In this document: piece by piece, positions 1 to 8,424 of the stretch | How positions within the stretch are numbered: position 1 is the first letter of the stretch | Layout of the letters: the number at the start of each line of letters is the position of its first letter | NCBI GenBank assembly: GCA_943370285.1 | Contig: CALRQJ020000008.1 | Location: 123,305 to 187,304 of the forward strand | Length of the DNA stretch: 64,000 bases | Direction: 5' to 3' | From: CALRQJ02 sp943370285 | Lineage (GTDB): Bacteria; Bacteroidota; Bacteroidia; Chitinophagales; Chitinophagaceae | The notes under the pieces: generated by a model | Seen by the model: the letters and a program-made list of their open reading frames with translations, nothing else | What the model was told of the DNA's origin: nothing | Databases searched by the model: none | Position numbers and translations under genes: made by a program

Positions 1-1612
1 AAATGTAGTCTTAACCATTCCTGCAAGTGTTATCAATAACAGTTCATTGGTATCGATGGCGGTAGGTAGTATATTCAATGGATTCTATTTAAGGAATAAA
101 GTACCATTTACTGTACAACTATTGGGAACACATGGTAATAGCCAAAACCAAGTTTTGGCATTGGATATCAATTTTAGCGAAGTGCCTTTAATTGGAGGTA
201 TTAGATACGGTGGTGGCTATAATGGCAATTGCAATTATGTCTATGAAATTCTAGGCTTCCAACCTGCTCCATCTACTGCTTCACAATTGGACTTTAATTG
301 CACCAATATTGGTGCAAACCCGGTAACCTTACAAGTAACCGATGCTAGTGGCAACAAATCCACCTGCACAACAACAATTACAGTTGCAGATAATATTGCA
401 CCTACTGCGGTTTGTCAACCACTTACTGTTACATTGGACGCAAATGGAACAGCAAGCATCACTCCAGCGCAAGTAAATAATGGCAGCAGCGACAATTGTG
501 GTGTAGCCTGGCTTAGCTTGAGTAAATCAACTTTCACTTGTGCCGATTTAAGTAATACAGCATTAAATTTTAATTTAACGCCTGATGTTGTTGTATCAAA
601 TAACACCGCCAACTTACCACTTGGCAATAATGCAAGAACAATTAGTGCTTGGATAAACCCAGGTATATCACACAATAATTGGGGAATCATAGGCTATGGT
701 TTGGCTCCTGAATCCAATCGTAACGGGAATGGTAATTTATTTGCCATTGGACTACAAAGTGGTAATAGATTAACCTTCTGGGGAAGTTATGCAGACTATA
801 TTTCACCTGCTGTAGTACCTATGAATACATGGACATACGTTGCTGTTACGTTTGATGGATCAAATGGTGTATTGTATATGAACAACCAGGCTTATCCATT
901 TAATCCGAGTAACTCTCATGGTTGGCCCATTAATACACTAGCCAGCAAGTTTTTTGTTGGAGCCGAAACTGATGACAATGGTGCAAATTATAGAACCCAA
1001 TACCAGGGTTCAATAGATGAAGTAAAAGTGTACAATAGATCGTTATCAGCCGCTGAAATTGCAGCAGATAGAGCTAGCACTAATCAATCAGGTTTAGTAT
1101 TGTACTATCCATTCAGCGAAGGATCTGGAACAAGTGTTGTTGATGCCTCGGGTAATAATAATGATGCAAGTCTATTAAATCCAACCGGTAGTAATTGGAT
1201 TGCCAGAACAACAACACCAACCATTTTAATGGTAACCGATGCTAGCGGAAATTCAAGTACTTGTACAGCAAACATTACTGTGTTAGATCCATTAGGTAAT
1301 TGCACGCCAATTATTCCAAGAATGGTGTTCACTCCGGTTGCCGAAAAACCAACTGAACAAGTCATTACAAAGGCTAAGGTTTATCCTAATCCTGCGTCAG
1401 GTTTCATAAAAGTGATTACAAGTAATGAGGTAGAATCAGTTACTAATATTATGGTATTTGATATATTAGGTAAAGTACAGGTAAAGCAAAAATTCAGACA
1501 ATTATCAAACAAAATGTTTGAAATGGATGTCTCGAATTATCCTACCGGTATTTACTTTATAAAAATAAATAGTCCAAAAGGTATAGAAACACTTAAATTT
1601 AAAAAACAATAA
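1..1612 (+). CDS. T9SS-secreted HYR/LamG cell-surface protein, 5'-truncated by window
   Basis: The reading frame is open from base 2, so the N-terminus lies outside the window; the ATG/TTG codons near 47 are internal. The visible part shows a hyalin-repeat (HYR) type module ending in VTDASGNKSTC, then APTAVCQ and a second HYR half (SDNCGV, FTCADLSNT), then a concanavalin-A/LamG-like domain (about 575-1110, with ARTISAWINP and a YNRSLSAAEIA motif), then the missing HYR tail (VTDASGNSSTC). The last 75 residues are a type A T9SS sorting domain (VYPNPASG, FDILGK, YPTGIYFIKI). Such proteins are exported through the outer membrane by T9SS and are often attached to the surface. The LamG fold usually binds carbohydrate or protein, but the ligand cannot be told. 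A strong terminator follows the stop. Function beyond surface binding or adhesion is inference. Confidence 0.85.
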   Translation, partial: NVVLTIPASVINNSSLVSMAVGSIFNGFYLRNKVPFTVQLLGTHGNSQNQVLALDINFSEVPLIGGIRYGGGYNGNCNYVYEILGFQPAPSTASQLDFNCTNIGANPVTLQVTDASGNKSTCTTTITVADNIAPTAVCQPLTVTLDANGTASITPAQVNNGSSDNCGVAWLSLSKSTFTCADLSNTALNFNLTPDVVVSNNTANLPLGNNARTISAWINPGISHNNWGIIGYGLAPESNRNGNGNLFAIGLQSGNRLTFWGSYADYISPAVVPMNTWTYVAVTFDGSNGVLYMNNQAYPFNPSNSHGWPINTLASKFFVGAETDDNGANYRTQYQGSIDEVKVYNRSLSAAEIAADRASTNQSGLVLYYPFSEGSGTSVVDASGNNNDASLLNPTGSNWIARTTTPTILMVTDASGNSSTCTANITVLDPLGNCTPIIPRMVFTPVAEKPTEQVITKAKVYPNPASGFIKVITSNEVESVTNIMVFDILGKVQVKQKFRQLSNKMFEMDVSNYPTGIYFIKINSPKGIETLKFKKQ

Positions 1613-1617
1613 CCAAT

Positions 1618-1652
1618 GAAAGAAGACGGTGCTAAACCGTCTTCTTTCTATT
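1618..1652 (+). terminator. Rho-independent terminator after the LamG protein
   Basis: A 13-bp perfect stem (GAAAGAAGACGGT / ACCGTCTTCTTTC) with a 5-nt loop starts six bases after the stop codon. The T-tract is short (TATTT), so termination strength is inferred. It separates the secreted protein from the cyclase gene. Confidence 0.7.
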
Positions 1653-1677
1653 TAACATATTCAAAGTATTAATTGGA

Positions 1678-3660
1678 ATGAACAAAACGGCAAGTAAGCT
1701 TATACTTTTTAGTATATGCTTTTTTATTATAAATGATATTTTACTGGCCCAAGATCCAAATGCACCTAATGAATTGCTAAAAGATTCAGTCAAGGTGAAT
1801 GCATTACTTAAACTGGGCAAAGAGAATGCTAGTGAAGCTCCCGAAAAAGCCATTCAATACGCTAACGAAGCCATTAAACTAGCGGAGCAAATTCAATATT
1901 ATAAGGGTAAAGCCTTAGGCTTAAAAAATATAGGCATCGTTTATTATAACCAAGCTAAAGATGTTGAAGCATTGGATTATTGGAAACAGTCGTTAGAAAT
2001 TTTTAAACAGATTAACGATGAAATTGGCGAGGCCAATATCTTAAATAATATCGGCGCAATTTATTTTAATCAAAAAGACCTCATTAAAGCACTTGAATAT
2101 TATTTACAATCGCTGAAACTAGCAGAGAAAACAAAAGACAAACTTCGAATATTAACCGCATTGAATAATGTAGGTGGCGTTTATTTTGAGAAAACAGCAA
2201 CTCACGATAAAGCACTAACTTATTTTTTAAAAGCATTGCCCTTAAGTGTAGAGTTAGATGATAAAGAAGCAGTTGGTACCACCTCTGTAAATCTTGGTGA
2301 AATTTATTTTGTACGCAATAATGATTCCCTGGCCTTAAAATATTTCAATCAATCTGCTAGAGCCTTCAATAATTCAACGGGTAGCCCTTATGCTTACAAT
2401 AGCTTAGGAAAAGTGTACAATCGAAAGGGTAATCATAACTTGGCCATTAATTATCACAATAAGGCTTTGGGCATTGCCGAAAAACTAAATAGCAGTTTAG
2501 ATATTGTACAGTCGTTAATGGGGTTAGCAAAAACAAATATTTCTAAAAGTGATTTTAAAGCTGCTATTGTATATCTTAAAAAAGCTGAATCAATTGCTTT
2601 TGGCCATAGTTTCTCCGGCGAATTAAAAAGTATTTACGAAAGCTTTTCAAGTGTTTATAGCCAACTGAATGATTACAAGAACGCTTATGTCTATCAATTC
2701 AAATTCTCAGCTATAAAGGATACATTGTACAACAATGAAACTGATAAAAAATTAGCTAGTCTACAATTCGACTTTGAGATTACAAAAAAGCAAGGTGAAA
2801 TCAATTTGCTTACCAAAAACAAAGAGTTACAAGAAGTTGATTTGAAGCGTCAAAAATTTGCTAAAAATGCATTTTTGGTAGGGCTTTTCCTGATTTTAAT
2901 TATTGCAATCATTACTTACAGAAACTATTTAAGAAAAGTTAGAACGAATGAAATTTTAGATAAGCAAAAAGGAGAAATTGAACGATTGTTACTGAATATA
3001 TTTCCATCAGAAGTTGCCAATGAGTTACAAACAACGGGGCAATCATCACCAAAGCATTATGAAGAAGTATCGGTGTTGTTTAGCGATTTTAAAGGGTTTA
3101 CCAGTCATGCGGAGAAACTAACGCCAGAACAATTAATAGCCGAGTTAACGGCTTGTTTTGTTGCATTTGATAACATCGTCGAAAAATATGATTTAGAAAA
3201 AATCAAAACAATTGGAGATTCTTACATGTGTGCAGGCGGAATTCCTGTTGAATCACCCGGTCATGTACTGAATATGGTTAAGGCTAGTTTAGAAATGCTG
3301 GAATGGATTAAACAAAATAATCAAGAACGTAAAACTAGAGGGTTAGAAGGTTGGGAGTTAAGAATCGGCATTCATGTAGGTCCATTGGTAGCAGGTGTTG
3401 TAGGTAAAAAGAAATATGCTTATGATATTTGGGGCAGCACTGTAAATATTGCTAGCCGTATGGAAAGCAATGGCGAAGCTGGGAAAGTGAATATTTCCTC
3501 CTCTGTTTATGAAAATATAAAAGATCAATATCAATGCTCACATAGAGGTAAAATTTATGCCAAAAATGTAGGTGATATTGATATGTATTTTATTGACCAT
3601 GATACTAAGGAAGGTCAAAAATTAGATGAACCAACTTTGGCAACTCCTCAATTGAGTTGA
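1678..3660 (+). CDS. TPR-repeat transmembrane class III adenylate cyclase
   Basis: A 660-residue protein: signal or anchor peptide (1-24), about seven TPR repeats (roughly 45-330), a short coiled coil, one transmembrane helix (about 397-416, GLFLILIIAIIT) and a cytoplasmic class III nucleotide cyclase domain (about 460-640). The metal-binding aspartates are D470 (LFSDFKGFT) and D514 (TIGDSYM). The purine-selecting pair is K510 and D583 (YDIWG), and the transition-state residues N590 and R594 (VNIASRME) are present. By the class III rule, Lys plus Asp means ATP, so the product should be cAMP. The TPR part would lie in the periplasm and could sense a protein or peptide; this is inference. The ATG start gives a clean signal peptide. 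It stands alone, with no adjacent phosphodiesterase or cAMP receptor in the window. Confidence 0.9.
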   Translation: MNKTASKLILFSICFFIINDILLAQDPNAPNELLKDSVKVNALLKLGKENASEAPEKAIQYANEAIKLAEQIQYYKGKALGLKNIGIVYYNQAKDVEALDYWKQSLEIFKQINDEIGEANILNNIGAIYFNQKDLIKALEYYLQSLKLAEKTKDKLRILTALNNVGGVYFEKTATHDKALTYFLKALPLSVELDDKEAVGTTSVNLGEIYFVRNNDSLALKYFNQSARAFNNSTGSPYAYNSLGKVYNRKGNHNLAINYHNKALGIAEKLNSSLDIVQSLMGLAKTNISKSDFKAAIVYLKKAESIAFGHSFSGELKSIYESFSSVYSQLNDYKNAYVYQFKFSAIKDTLYNNETDKKLASLQFDFEITKKQGEINLLTKNKELQEVDLKRQKFAKNAFLVGLFLILIIAIITYRNYLRKVRTNEILDKQKGEIERLLLNIFPSEVANELQTTGQSSPKHYEEVSVLFSDFKGFTSHAEKLTPEQLIAELTACFVAFDNIVEKYDLEKIKTIGDSYMCAGGIPVESPGHVLNMVKASLEMLEWIKQNNQERKTRGLEGWELRIGIHVGPLVAGVVGKKKYAYDIWGSTVNIASRMESNGEAGKVNISSSVYENIKDQYQCSHRGKIYAKNVGDIDMYFIDHDTKEGQKLDEPTLATPQLS

Positions 3661-3686
3661 AATTGACTTGCCATTTTTTACTTTTG
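3657..3686 (+). promoter_or_regulatory. Candidate promoter for a small RNA
   Basis: TACTTTTG at 3679-3686 matches the Bacteroidota -7 element TAnnTTTG exactly. GTTG ending at 3659 sits 19 bases upstream, the expected -33 spacing. It lies just at the end of the cyclase gene and points into a region with no plausible protein gene. Confidence 0.45.
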
Positions 3687-3692
3687 TAACTA

Positions 3693-3862
3693 CATCAATG
3701 ATTAAGGTGCATCTATACAGTGAATAGATGGGGTGTATGCTAAATAAAACTTTTAGACATACTCAGAATAGCCCCTTTTGTAGGTGCATTCAGTTTGAAT
3801 TTGAAACAATATGGACACAGAAAGGGCATAAAAAAAGGTTGCTCAAATTAGACAACCTTTTT
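3693..3862 (+). ncRNA. Candidate small RNA opposite and converging on tRNA-Asp
   Basis: Downstream of the promoter match is a run of inverted repeats: CATCTAT/ATAGATG (3710-3730), GTATGCTAAA/TTTAGACATAC (3735-3762, one mismatch) and an imperfect stem between 3771 and 3827. It ends at the hairpin with T-tract at 3831-3862. The only ORF here continues through the tRNA antisense strand and is not credible. No known RNA family was recognised. The existence of a transcript is inference from promoter, structure and terminator. Confidence 0.3.
3831..3862 (-). terminator. Terminator of tRNA-Asp, probably bidirectional
   Basis: The stem AAAGGTTG/CAACCTTT has A-runs on one side and T-runs on the other, so it can act in both directions. 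On the minus strand it begins two bases after the tRNA-Asp 3' end. Confidence 0.7.
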
Positions 3863-3863
3863 G

Positions 3864-3937
3864 CGGACCGGACGGGACTCGAACCCGCGACCTCCGCCGT
3901 GACAGGGCGGCATTCTAACCAACTGAACTACCGATCC
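3864..3937 (-). tRNA. tRNA-Asp (GTC)
   Basis: A 74-nt cloverleaf on the minus strand. The acceptor stem is GGATCGG/CCGGTCC with discriminator G; the D-arm has AGTTGGTTAGA; the anticodon loop carries GTC between GCCGC/GCGGC-like stem halves; the T-arm is GCGGGTTCGAGTCCCGT. The 3' CCA is not encoded. Confidence 0.95.
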
Positions 3938-3954
3938 ATCGTTCGTTCGGGGTG

Positions 3955-3987
3955 CAAATATAAGGGGAACATTTTTTTTTAAACAAA
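3955..3987 (-). promoter_or_regulatory. Promoter of tRNA-Asp
   Basis: Read on the minus strand, TATATTTG (3955-3962) matches TAnnTTTG exactly, and TTTG at 3984-3987 lies upstream with a 21-base spacer, slightly longer than the usual 19. It is placed directly before the tRNA. Confidence 0.55.
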
Positions 3988-4043
3988 ATCTTTTTAAAAA
4001 AAATCTCAACCATTACCTTTACCCTCCCCAATACTATAAGATT

Positions 4044-5018
4044 ATGCCACAATACCCTAACAGACAGTTTCTTGATTTTGAACAGCCCATTAAAACGCTG
4101 TATGAAGAAATTGAAAAATTAAAGCAAACTGCTACAAAGAGCAAAATTGATATGAGTGATAGTATTGGCAAACTTGAAAATGCCATTACTGAAACTCGTA
4201 ACAATCTCACCACCAACCTAACCCCTTGGCAAAGAGTACAGTTGAGCCGCCATCCCGATAGGCCTTATACATTGAAGTACATTGAAAAAATGTGTTCCAA
4301 TTTTGTTGAGTTGCATGGCGATAGAAACGTAAAAGATGATAAAGCCATGGTGGGTGGATTTGCCCAGTTAGATGGGGAAACTGTAATGATTTTAGGTCAA
4401 CAGAAGGGTATCAATACTAAGATGCGCCAATTAAGAAATTTTGGTATGGCCAACCCTGAAGGCTATCGAAAAGCATTACGCCTCATGAAATTGGCTGAAA
4501 AATTTGACAAGCCGGTAATTTGTTTAATTGATACCCCAGGTGCTTTCCCCGGACTTGAAGCGGAAGAAAGAGGACAAGGCGAAGCAATTGCAAGAAATAT
4601 TTATGAAATGATTCGCTTAAAAGTACCGGTGATTGTTGTCATCATTGGTGAAGGTGCTAGTGGTGGGGCTTTGGGAATTGGTGTGGGTGATAAGGTATTG
4701 ATGATGGAAAATACCTGGTACACTGTTATTTCGCCGGAAAGCTGCAGTTCTATTTTATGGCGCAGTTGGGATAAAAAAGAGTTAGCCGCTGAACAATTGA
4801 AATTGACTGCAATTGATATGAAAGGATTTGGTTTGGTAGATGAAATTGTACATGAACCAGCCGGCGGCGCCCATTGGGATTACACAGAAGCCGCCAATAT
4901 TCTCAAATCTTATATTGTTCCGGCATTACAAGAATTGAAAAAATTTACACCAGAAGAACGTATCAACAATCGTATTGAAAAATACAGCAAAATGGGCTTT
5001 TTTACTGAAGTTGTATAA
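4044..5018 (+). CDS. accA: Acetyl-CoA carboxylase carboxyltransferase subunit alpha
   Basis: The 324-residue length and layout match AccA. This subunit, with AccD, transfers the carboxyl group from carboxybiotin to acetyl-CoA to make malonyl-CoA for fatty-acid synthesis. An N-terminal helical region (LDFEQPIKTLYEEI) is followed by the crotonase-like carboxyltransferase domain, with LHGDR, INTKMRQLRNFGM-type sequence, IDTPGAFPG and the oxyanion-hole glycines of GEGASGGALGIG. The ATG start suits the family N-terminus. dapA follows after 41 bases with no terminator, so the two are probably co-transcribed. The biotin genes bioA and bioB are elsewhere in the window. Confidence 0.97.
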   Translation: MPQYPNRQFLDFEQPIKTLYEEIEKLKQTATKSKIDMSDSIGKLENAITETRNNLTTNLTPWQRVQLSRHPDRPYTLKYIEKMCSNFVELHGDRNVKDDKAMVGGFAQLDGETVMILGQQKGINTKMRQLRNFGMANPEGYRKALRLMKLAEKFDKPVICLIDTPGAFPGLEAEERGQGEAIARNIYEMIRLKVPVIVVIIGEGASGGALGIGVGDKVLMMENTWYTVISPESCSSILWRSWDKKELAAEQLKLTAIDMKGFGLVDEIVHEPAGGAHWDYTEAANILKSYIVPALQELKKFTPEERINNRIEKYSKMGFFTEVV

Positions 5019-5059
5019 TTCAATCCTAACTAATTTTCTATTTTCAAACAATATAAAAC

Positions 5060-5941
5060 ATGTCTTTAATTCCCCAATTAAGTGGTACAGGTGTAGCTTT
5101 AGTAACTCCTTTTAAAACCAATCAAGCTGTTGATTTTGATGCATTAGGCAGCGTGATTGATTTTGTTATTGATGGTGGTGTTGAATACCTCATCACATTA
5201 GGTACAACAGGAGAAACCCCAACTTTAGATAAACAAGAAAAATTAGACATCATCAATTATACCTATGAAAAAGTAAACAATAGAGTTCCTGTTGTAGTTG
5301 GAATTGGTGGTAACGATACTAAATCATTGATTAATGATTTACAATATTTTCCTTTAGATAAAGCAATAGCGGTATTGAGTGCAGCGCCTTATTACAGTAA
5401 GCCTTCACAAGAGGGCATTTTTCAGCATTACAAAGCATTGGCTGCAGCATCGCCAAAGCCAATTATTCTCTACAATGTTCCAGGAAGAACTGGTAGAAAT
5501 ATGGCAGCAGCCACAACATTGAAACTAGCTCACGAAGTGCCAAATATTGCAGGTATGAAAGAAGCAAGTGGCGATGTAGCGCAGTGTATGCAAATTGCTG
5601 CCCATAAGCCTGCCAATTTTTTGTTTGTTAGTGGCGATGATAATTTAGCCTTACCGCAAATTGCTTGTGGTATGAATGGTGTTATTAGTGTAGCTGCGAA
5701 TTGTTTTCCAAAAGCGTTTAGCGAAATGGTAAGACAAGGGTTAAAAGGTGATTTTGATGCTGCAAGAAAATTGCACTATCCAATGCTACCTGCTTATGAT
5801 TTATTGTTTGTTGAAAATAATCCTGCTGGAGTAAAAGCATTTTTACATGAGTTAGGATTGATAGAAAATGTACTCCGATTACCGGTTGTGCCGCTTTCAG
5901 ATGCCGTGCATCAACAAGTGAAAGCATATCTCGGTAAATAA
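5060..5941 (+). CDS. dapA: 4-hydroxy-tetrahydrodipicolinate synthase
   Basis: A 293-residue TIM-barrel aldolase that condenses pyruvate with aspartate semialdehyde, the first committed step to diaminopimelate and lysine. The Schiff-base lysine is K167 (GMKEASGD), the catalytic tyrosine is Y138 (LYNVPGRTG), and the TTGETPT loop is intact. It follows accA by 41 bases and ends at a clear terminator, so it closes that transcription unit. Diaminopimelate feeds peptidoglycan synthesis. Confidence 0.96.
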   Translation: MSLIPQLSGTGVALVTPFKTNQAVDFDALGSVIDFVIDGGVEYLITLGTTGETPTLDKQEKLDIINYTYEKVNNRVPVVVGIGGNDTKSLINDLQYFPLDKAIAVLSAAPYYSKPSQEGIFQHYKALAAASPKPIILYNVPGRTGRNMAAATTLKLAHEVPNIAGMKEASGDVAQCMQIAAHKPANFLFVSGDDNLALPQIACGMNGVISVAANCFPKAFSEMVRQGLKGDFDAARKLHYPMLPAYDLLFVENNPAGVKAFLHELGLIENVLRLPVVPLSDAVHQQVKAYLGK

Positions 5942-5953
5942 TTCATAAAGTTT

Positions 5954-5982
5954 AAGCTCCAACATTACTTGGAGCTTTTTTA
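5954..5982 (+). terminator. Rho-independent terminator after dapA
   Basis: Stem AAGCTCCAA / TTGGAGCTT, 9 bp with a 6-nt loop, followed by a run of Ts, 12 bases after the stop. Confidence 0.85.
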
Positions 5983-6008
5983 TTTCAGCAGTTTTTTATC
6001 TTCAACTT

Positions 6009-7139
6009 ATGAAACGCCTTATATTTTTTTTGTTTTGCTTTTTTGGAGTCAATTTCCTTCAGGCACAGTTCAGTCTACGTATTACTGTTACAGAAGTAGC
6101 TACTAAAAAAGGCGATGATATTTATGTAGCCGGAAATTTTAATGGATGGAATCCTAAAGATGAAAATTATAAGTTGAAGCCTTTTGGAACCACTCGTAGA
6201 GGTATTGTGATTAAAGATATTGCAGGTGGTAACTATCAATTCAAATTAACAAGAGGAAGTTGGGATAAAGTGGAAACAACTGCCGAAGGCAATGAAATTA
6301 ATAATAGAACCATTGAAGTACAAGCCGATGCATCGGTTGAATGTATAGTGGCCGGTTGGAAAGACGATTTCCCCAACAAGCCAAAGCCCTTTACAGCATC
6401 AAAGCAAGTGAGTGTAATCGATACAGCGTTTGTAATGCCGCAGTTGAATAGAACGAGAAGAATTTGGATTTATTTGCCTAAAAGTTATGCAACAAGTAAA
6501 AAAACTTATCCTGTTTTGTACATGCACGACGGACAAAATTTGTTTAACGAACAAACTGCTGCTTATGGCGAATGGGGTGTAGATGAATGTTTAGATAGTT
6601 TACAAACGCAAACCGGTAAAGAGTGTATTGTAGTAGGAATTGACCATGGTGGCGATAAACGTATGACGGAATATAATCCATATGATAATAATCGTTTTGG
6701 AATTGGTGAAGGCAAGCTATACGTTGATTTTTTAGTTAAAACACTGAAGCCTTTTATCGATAAAAAATATCGCACTCAACCAAAAGTCAGCAGCACTTTT
6801 ATTGCCGGAAGTAGTATGGGTGGATTAATTAGTGCTTATGCAATGATGGCTCATCCTACCGTTTTTGGTGGTGCAGGTATATTTTCTCCGTCGTTTTGGT
6901 TGACGTCAGAAATTTATAACGAAGCAGAGAAGGCAAGTTGGTCTACCATTCCTACGTTTTATTTTTATGCCGGCGAAAAAGAAAGTGCCTCGATGGTAGC
7001 TGATATGGATAAAGTAATTGCCATCTTAGGTAAGAAACCAAAGATGCTAAGTAGGCGTTCAGTTTATCCTTTAGGACAACACAATGAAAAAGCTTGGAGC
7101 CATGAATTTGATGATTTTTATAAATGGATAATGCGATAA
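6009..7139 (+). CDS. Secreted CBM48-like plus putative esterase-family hydrolase
   Basis: A 376-residue exported protein. A signal peptide ends at LQAQ (about residue 20). Next comes an AMPK/CBM48-type glycogen-binding-like domain (about 22-110, with VAGNFNGWNPKD and GNYQFKL). A putative-esterase alpha/beta hydrolase domain fills about 125-375 (MHDGQNLF, nucleophile elbow GSSMGG, and a C-terminal HNEKAWSHEF region supplying the histidine). Relatives include enterobactin esterase (Fes/IroE) and feruloyl esterases. The CBM48 part suggests a polysaccharide-linked ester substrate, but this is inference. The stop overlaps the next start (TAATG), so the next gene is translationally linked. Confidence 0.85.
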   Translation: MKRLIFFLFCFFGVNFLQAQFSLRITVTEVATKKGDDIYVAGNFNGWNPKDENYKLKPFGTTRRGIVIKDIAGGNYQFKLTRGSWDKVETTAEGNEINNRTIEVQADASVECIVAGWKDDFPNKPKPFTASKQVSVIDTAFVMPQLNRTRRIWIYLPKSYATSKKTYPVLYMHDGQNLFNEQTAAYGEWGVDECLDSLQTQTGKECIVVGIDHGGDKRMTEYNPYDNNRFGIGEGKLYVDFLVKTLKPFIDKKYRTQPKVSSTFIAGSSMGGLISAYAMMAHPTVFGGAGIFSPSFWLTSEIYNEAEKASWSTIPTFYFYAGEKESASMVADMDKVIAILGKKPKMLSRRSVYPLGQHNEKAWSHEFDDFYKWIMR

Positions 7140-7438
7140 TGCGTACTGCAAAACAACCTTCATTAGTGTGGTGTTTAATTTTAGATGCCATTGGTATGCT
7201 CACCTTCTCTATTCCGGTAGCAGGAGAATTAGCCGATGTATTTTGGGCACCCATCTCCGGTATTTTATTTTATGCCATGTTTGGATCTTGGAAAGGTGCT
7301 TTTGCTAGTTTTTTTGAAGAAATTTTGCCGGTGGCAGATGTCATTCCCACATTTACTATAATGTGGCTGTTGAATTATTTTTCGGCAAAAGATGATGCAA
7401 TACACAAGCCGAAGCAAACAATAAAATCGAATCTTTAG
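7139..7438 (+). CDS. Conserved hypothetical small membrane protein
   Basis: About 99 residues with two or three hydrophobic segments (LVWCLILDAIGMLTFSI, FWAPISGILFYAMF, IPTFTIMWLLNYF). I chose the ATG at 7139 because it overlaps the esterase stop as TAATG; an in-frame ATG at 7124 is also possible. The stop overlaps the convergent ribonuclease Z stop (7435-7438). No function was recognised; the acidic FFEEILPVADVIPT stretch between helices looks conserved in style. It probably sits in the inner membrane. Confidence 0.7.
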   Translation: MRTAKQPSLVWCLILDAIGMLTFSIPVAGELADVFWAPISGILFYAMFGSWKGAFASFFEEILPVADVIPTFTIMWLLNYFSAKDDAIHKPKQTIKSNL

Positions 7439-8340
7439 ATAGTATATGTTACGCCTTCGATAGCTAAATCAGTATTAGGAAATACAGCCTTGGCTTCGTT
7501 TAAAAATTCATCTAATTTTTCATATTTGCTGCTAAAGTGACCAATCAATAATTTCTGAACATTTGCCTTCAAAGCAATGTTAGCGGCTTGTTCTGTTGTG
7601 CTGTGATAACGACTTGCAGCTCTTTCGTTTAAATCTTTGAGGTAGGTAGTTTCATGATACAATAAACTCACATTTTTTACTACATCAGCAATACTTTCAG
7701 TATAAACAGTATCTCCACAAAAAGCATAACTCAATGCCGGTTTGTTAGCAATGGTTACTAATTCATTCTTAATTAATTCACCGGTTTTGGTGGTATAATC
7801 CTCGCCGTCTTTTAAACGATCGTAAAATGCTGCCGGAATTTCGTAGGCAACCAAAGCTTCTTTGATAATCTTACGGGGTTTCTTTTGCTCTCTAAAAATA
7901 AAACCCCAACATGGTATGCGATGATAGGTATCGAAACATTCAACGCTAAACTTATTATTGGTTTCTAAAAGGCCTCCGCCTTTTGGCAAAGGATGAAAAA
8001 TAAGTTGATAGGGAAGCGATGTGTCGGCTACTTTTAATTGTAAGTTGATGATTTCTTCTAATGGGGCAGGAGCATATAAATGCAAATCAGTTTCTCTACC
8101 CAATAACCCCATGCTGGTGAGTAAGCCAATTAACCCAAAATAATGGTCGCCATGTAAATGAGAAATAAAAATATGTGAAATGCGGCTACGTTTCATTCGA
8201 TAACGAGCCAATTGCATTTGAGTACCTTCTCCACAATCTACCAAAAAATCAAATTGCCCTAAAGTAACTACTTGTGCAGTGGGGTGCCTGTCATAAGCAG
8301 GTAAAGCTGAATTATTTCCTAAAATGGTTACCCCAAACAT
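7435..8340 (-). CDS. rnz: Ribonuclease Z
   Basis: A metallo-beta-lactamase-fold endonuclease that trims tRNA 3' trailers. With the ATG start at 8340 it is 301 residues; the longer frame begins at a TTG two codons upstream, and MFGVTILG is the normal family start. Motifs seen: GNNSALP, VDCGEGTQ, the metal-binding SHLHGDHYFG (H61, H63, D65, H66), CGDT, HETTY and the C-terminal GHFSSKY. Many tRNA genes here lack an encoded CCA, so this processing enzyme is needed. The STAS-domain gene lies upstream on the same strand, 84 bases away, probably in one operon. Confidence 0.95.
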   Translation of the reverse strand: MFGVTILGNNSALPAYDRHPTAQVVTLGQFDFLVDCGEGTQMQLARYRMKRSRISHIFISHLHGDHYFGLIGLLTSMGLLGRETDLHLYAPAPLEEIINLQLKVADTSLPYQLIFHPLPKGGGLLETNNKFSVECFDTYHRIPCWGFIFREQKKPRKIIKEALVAYEIPAAFYDRLKDGEDYTTKTGELIKNELVTIANKPALSYAFCGDTVYTESIADVVKNVSLLYHETTYLKDLNERAASRYHSTTEQAANIALKANVQKLLIGHFSSKYEKLDEFLNEAKAVFPNTDLAIEGVTYTI

Positions 8341-8424
8341 GTGCAATAAATTATTTGTAGTTTTTATAAATGGTTAGACAACTTAATGTAAACATTGCTG
8401 CACCATTATCAATCTTTGCTAACG

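Noticed and set aside
3728..3982. 84-codon ORF on the plus strand
   Set aside because: It reads through the antisense strand of tRNA-Asp and its terminator; the composition is not protein-like.
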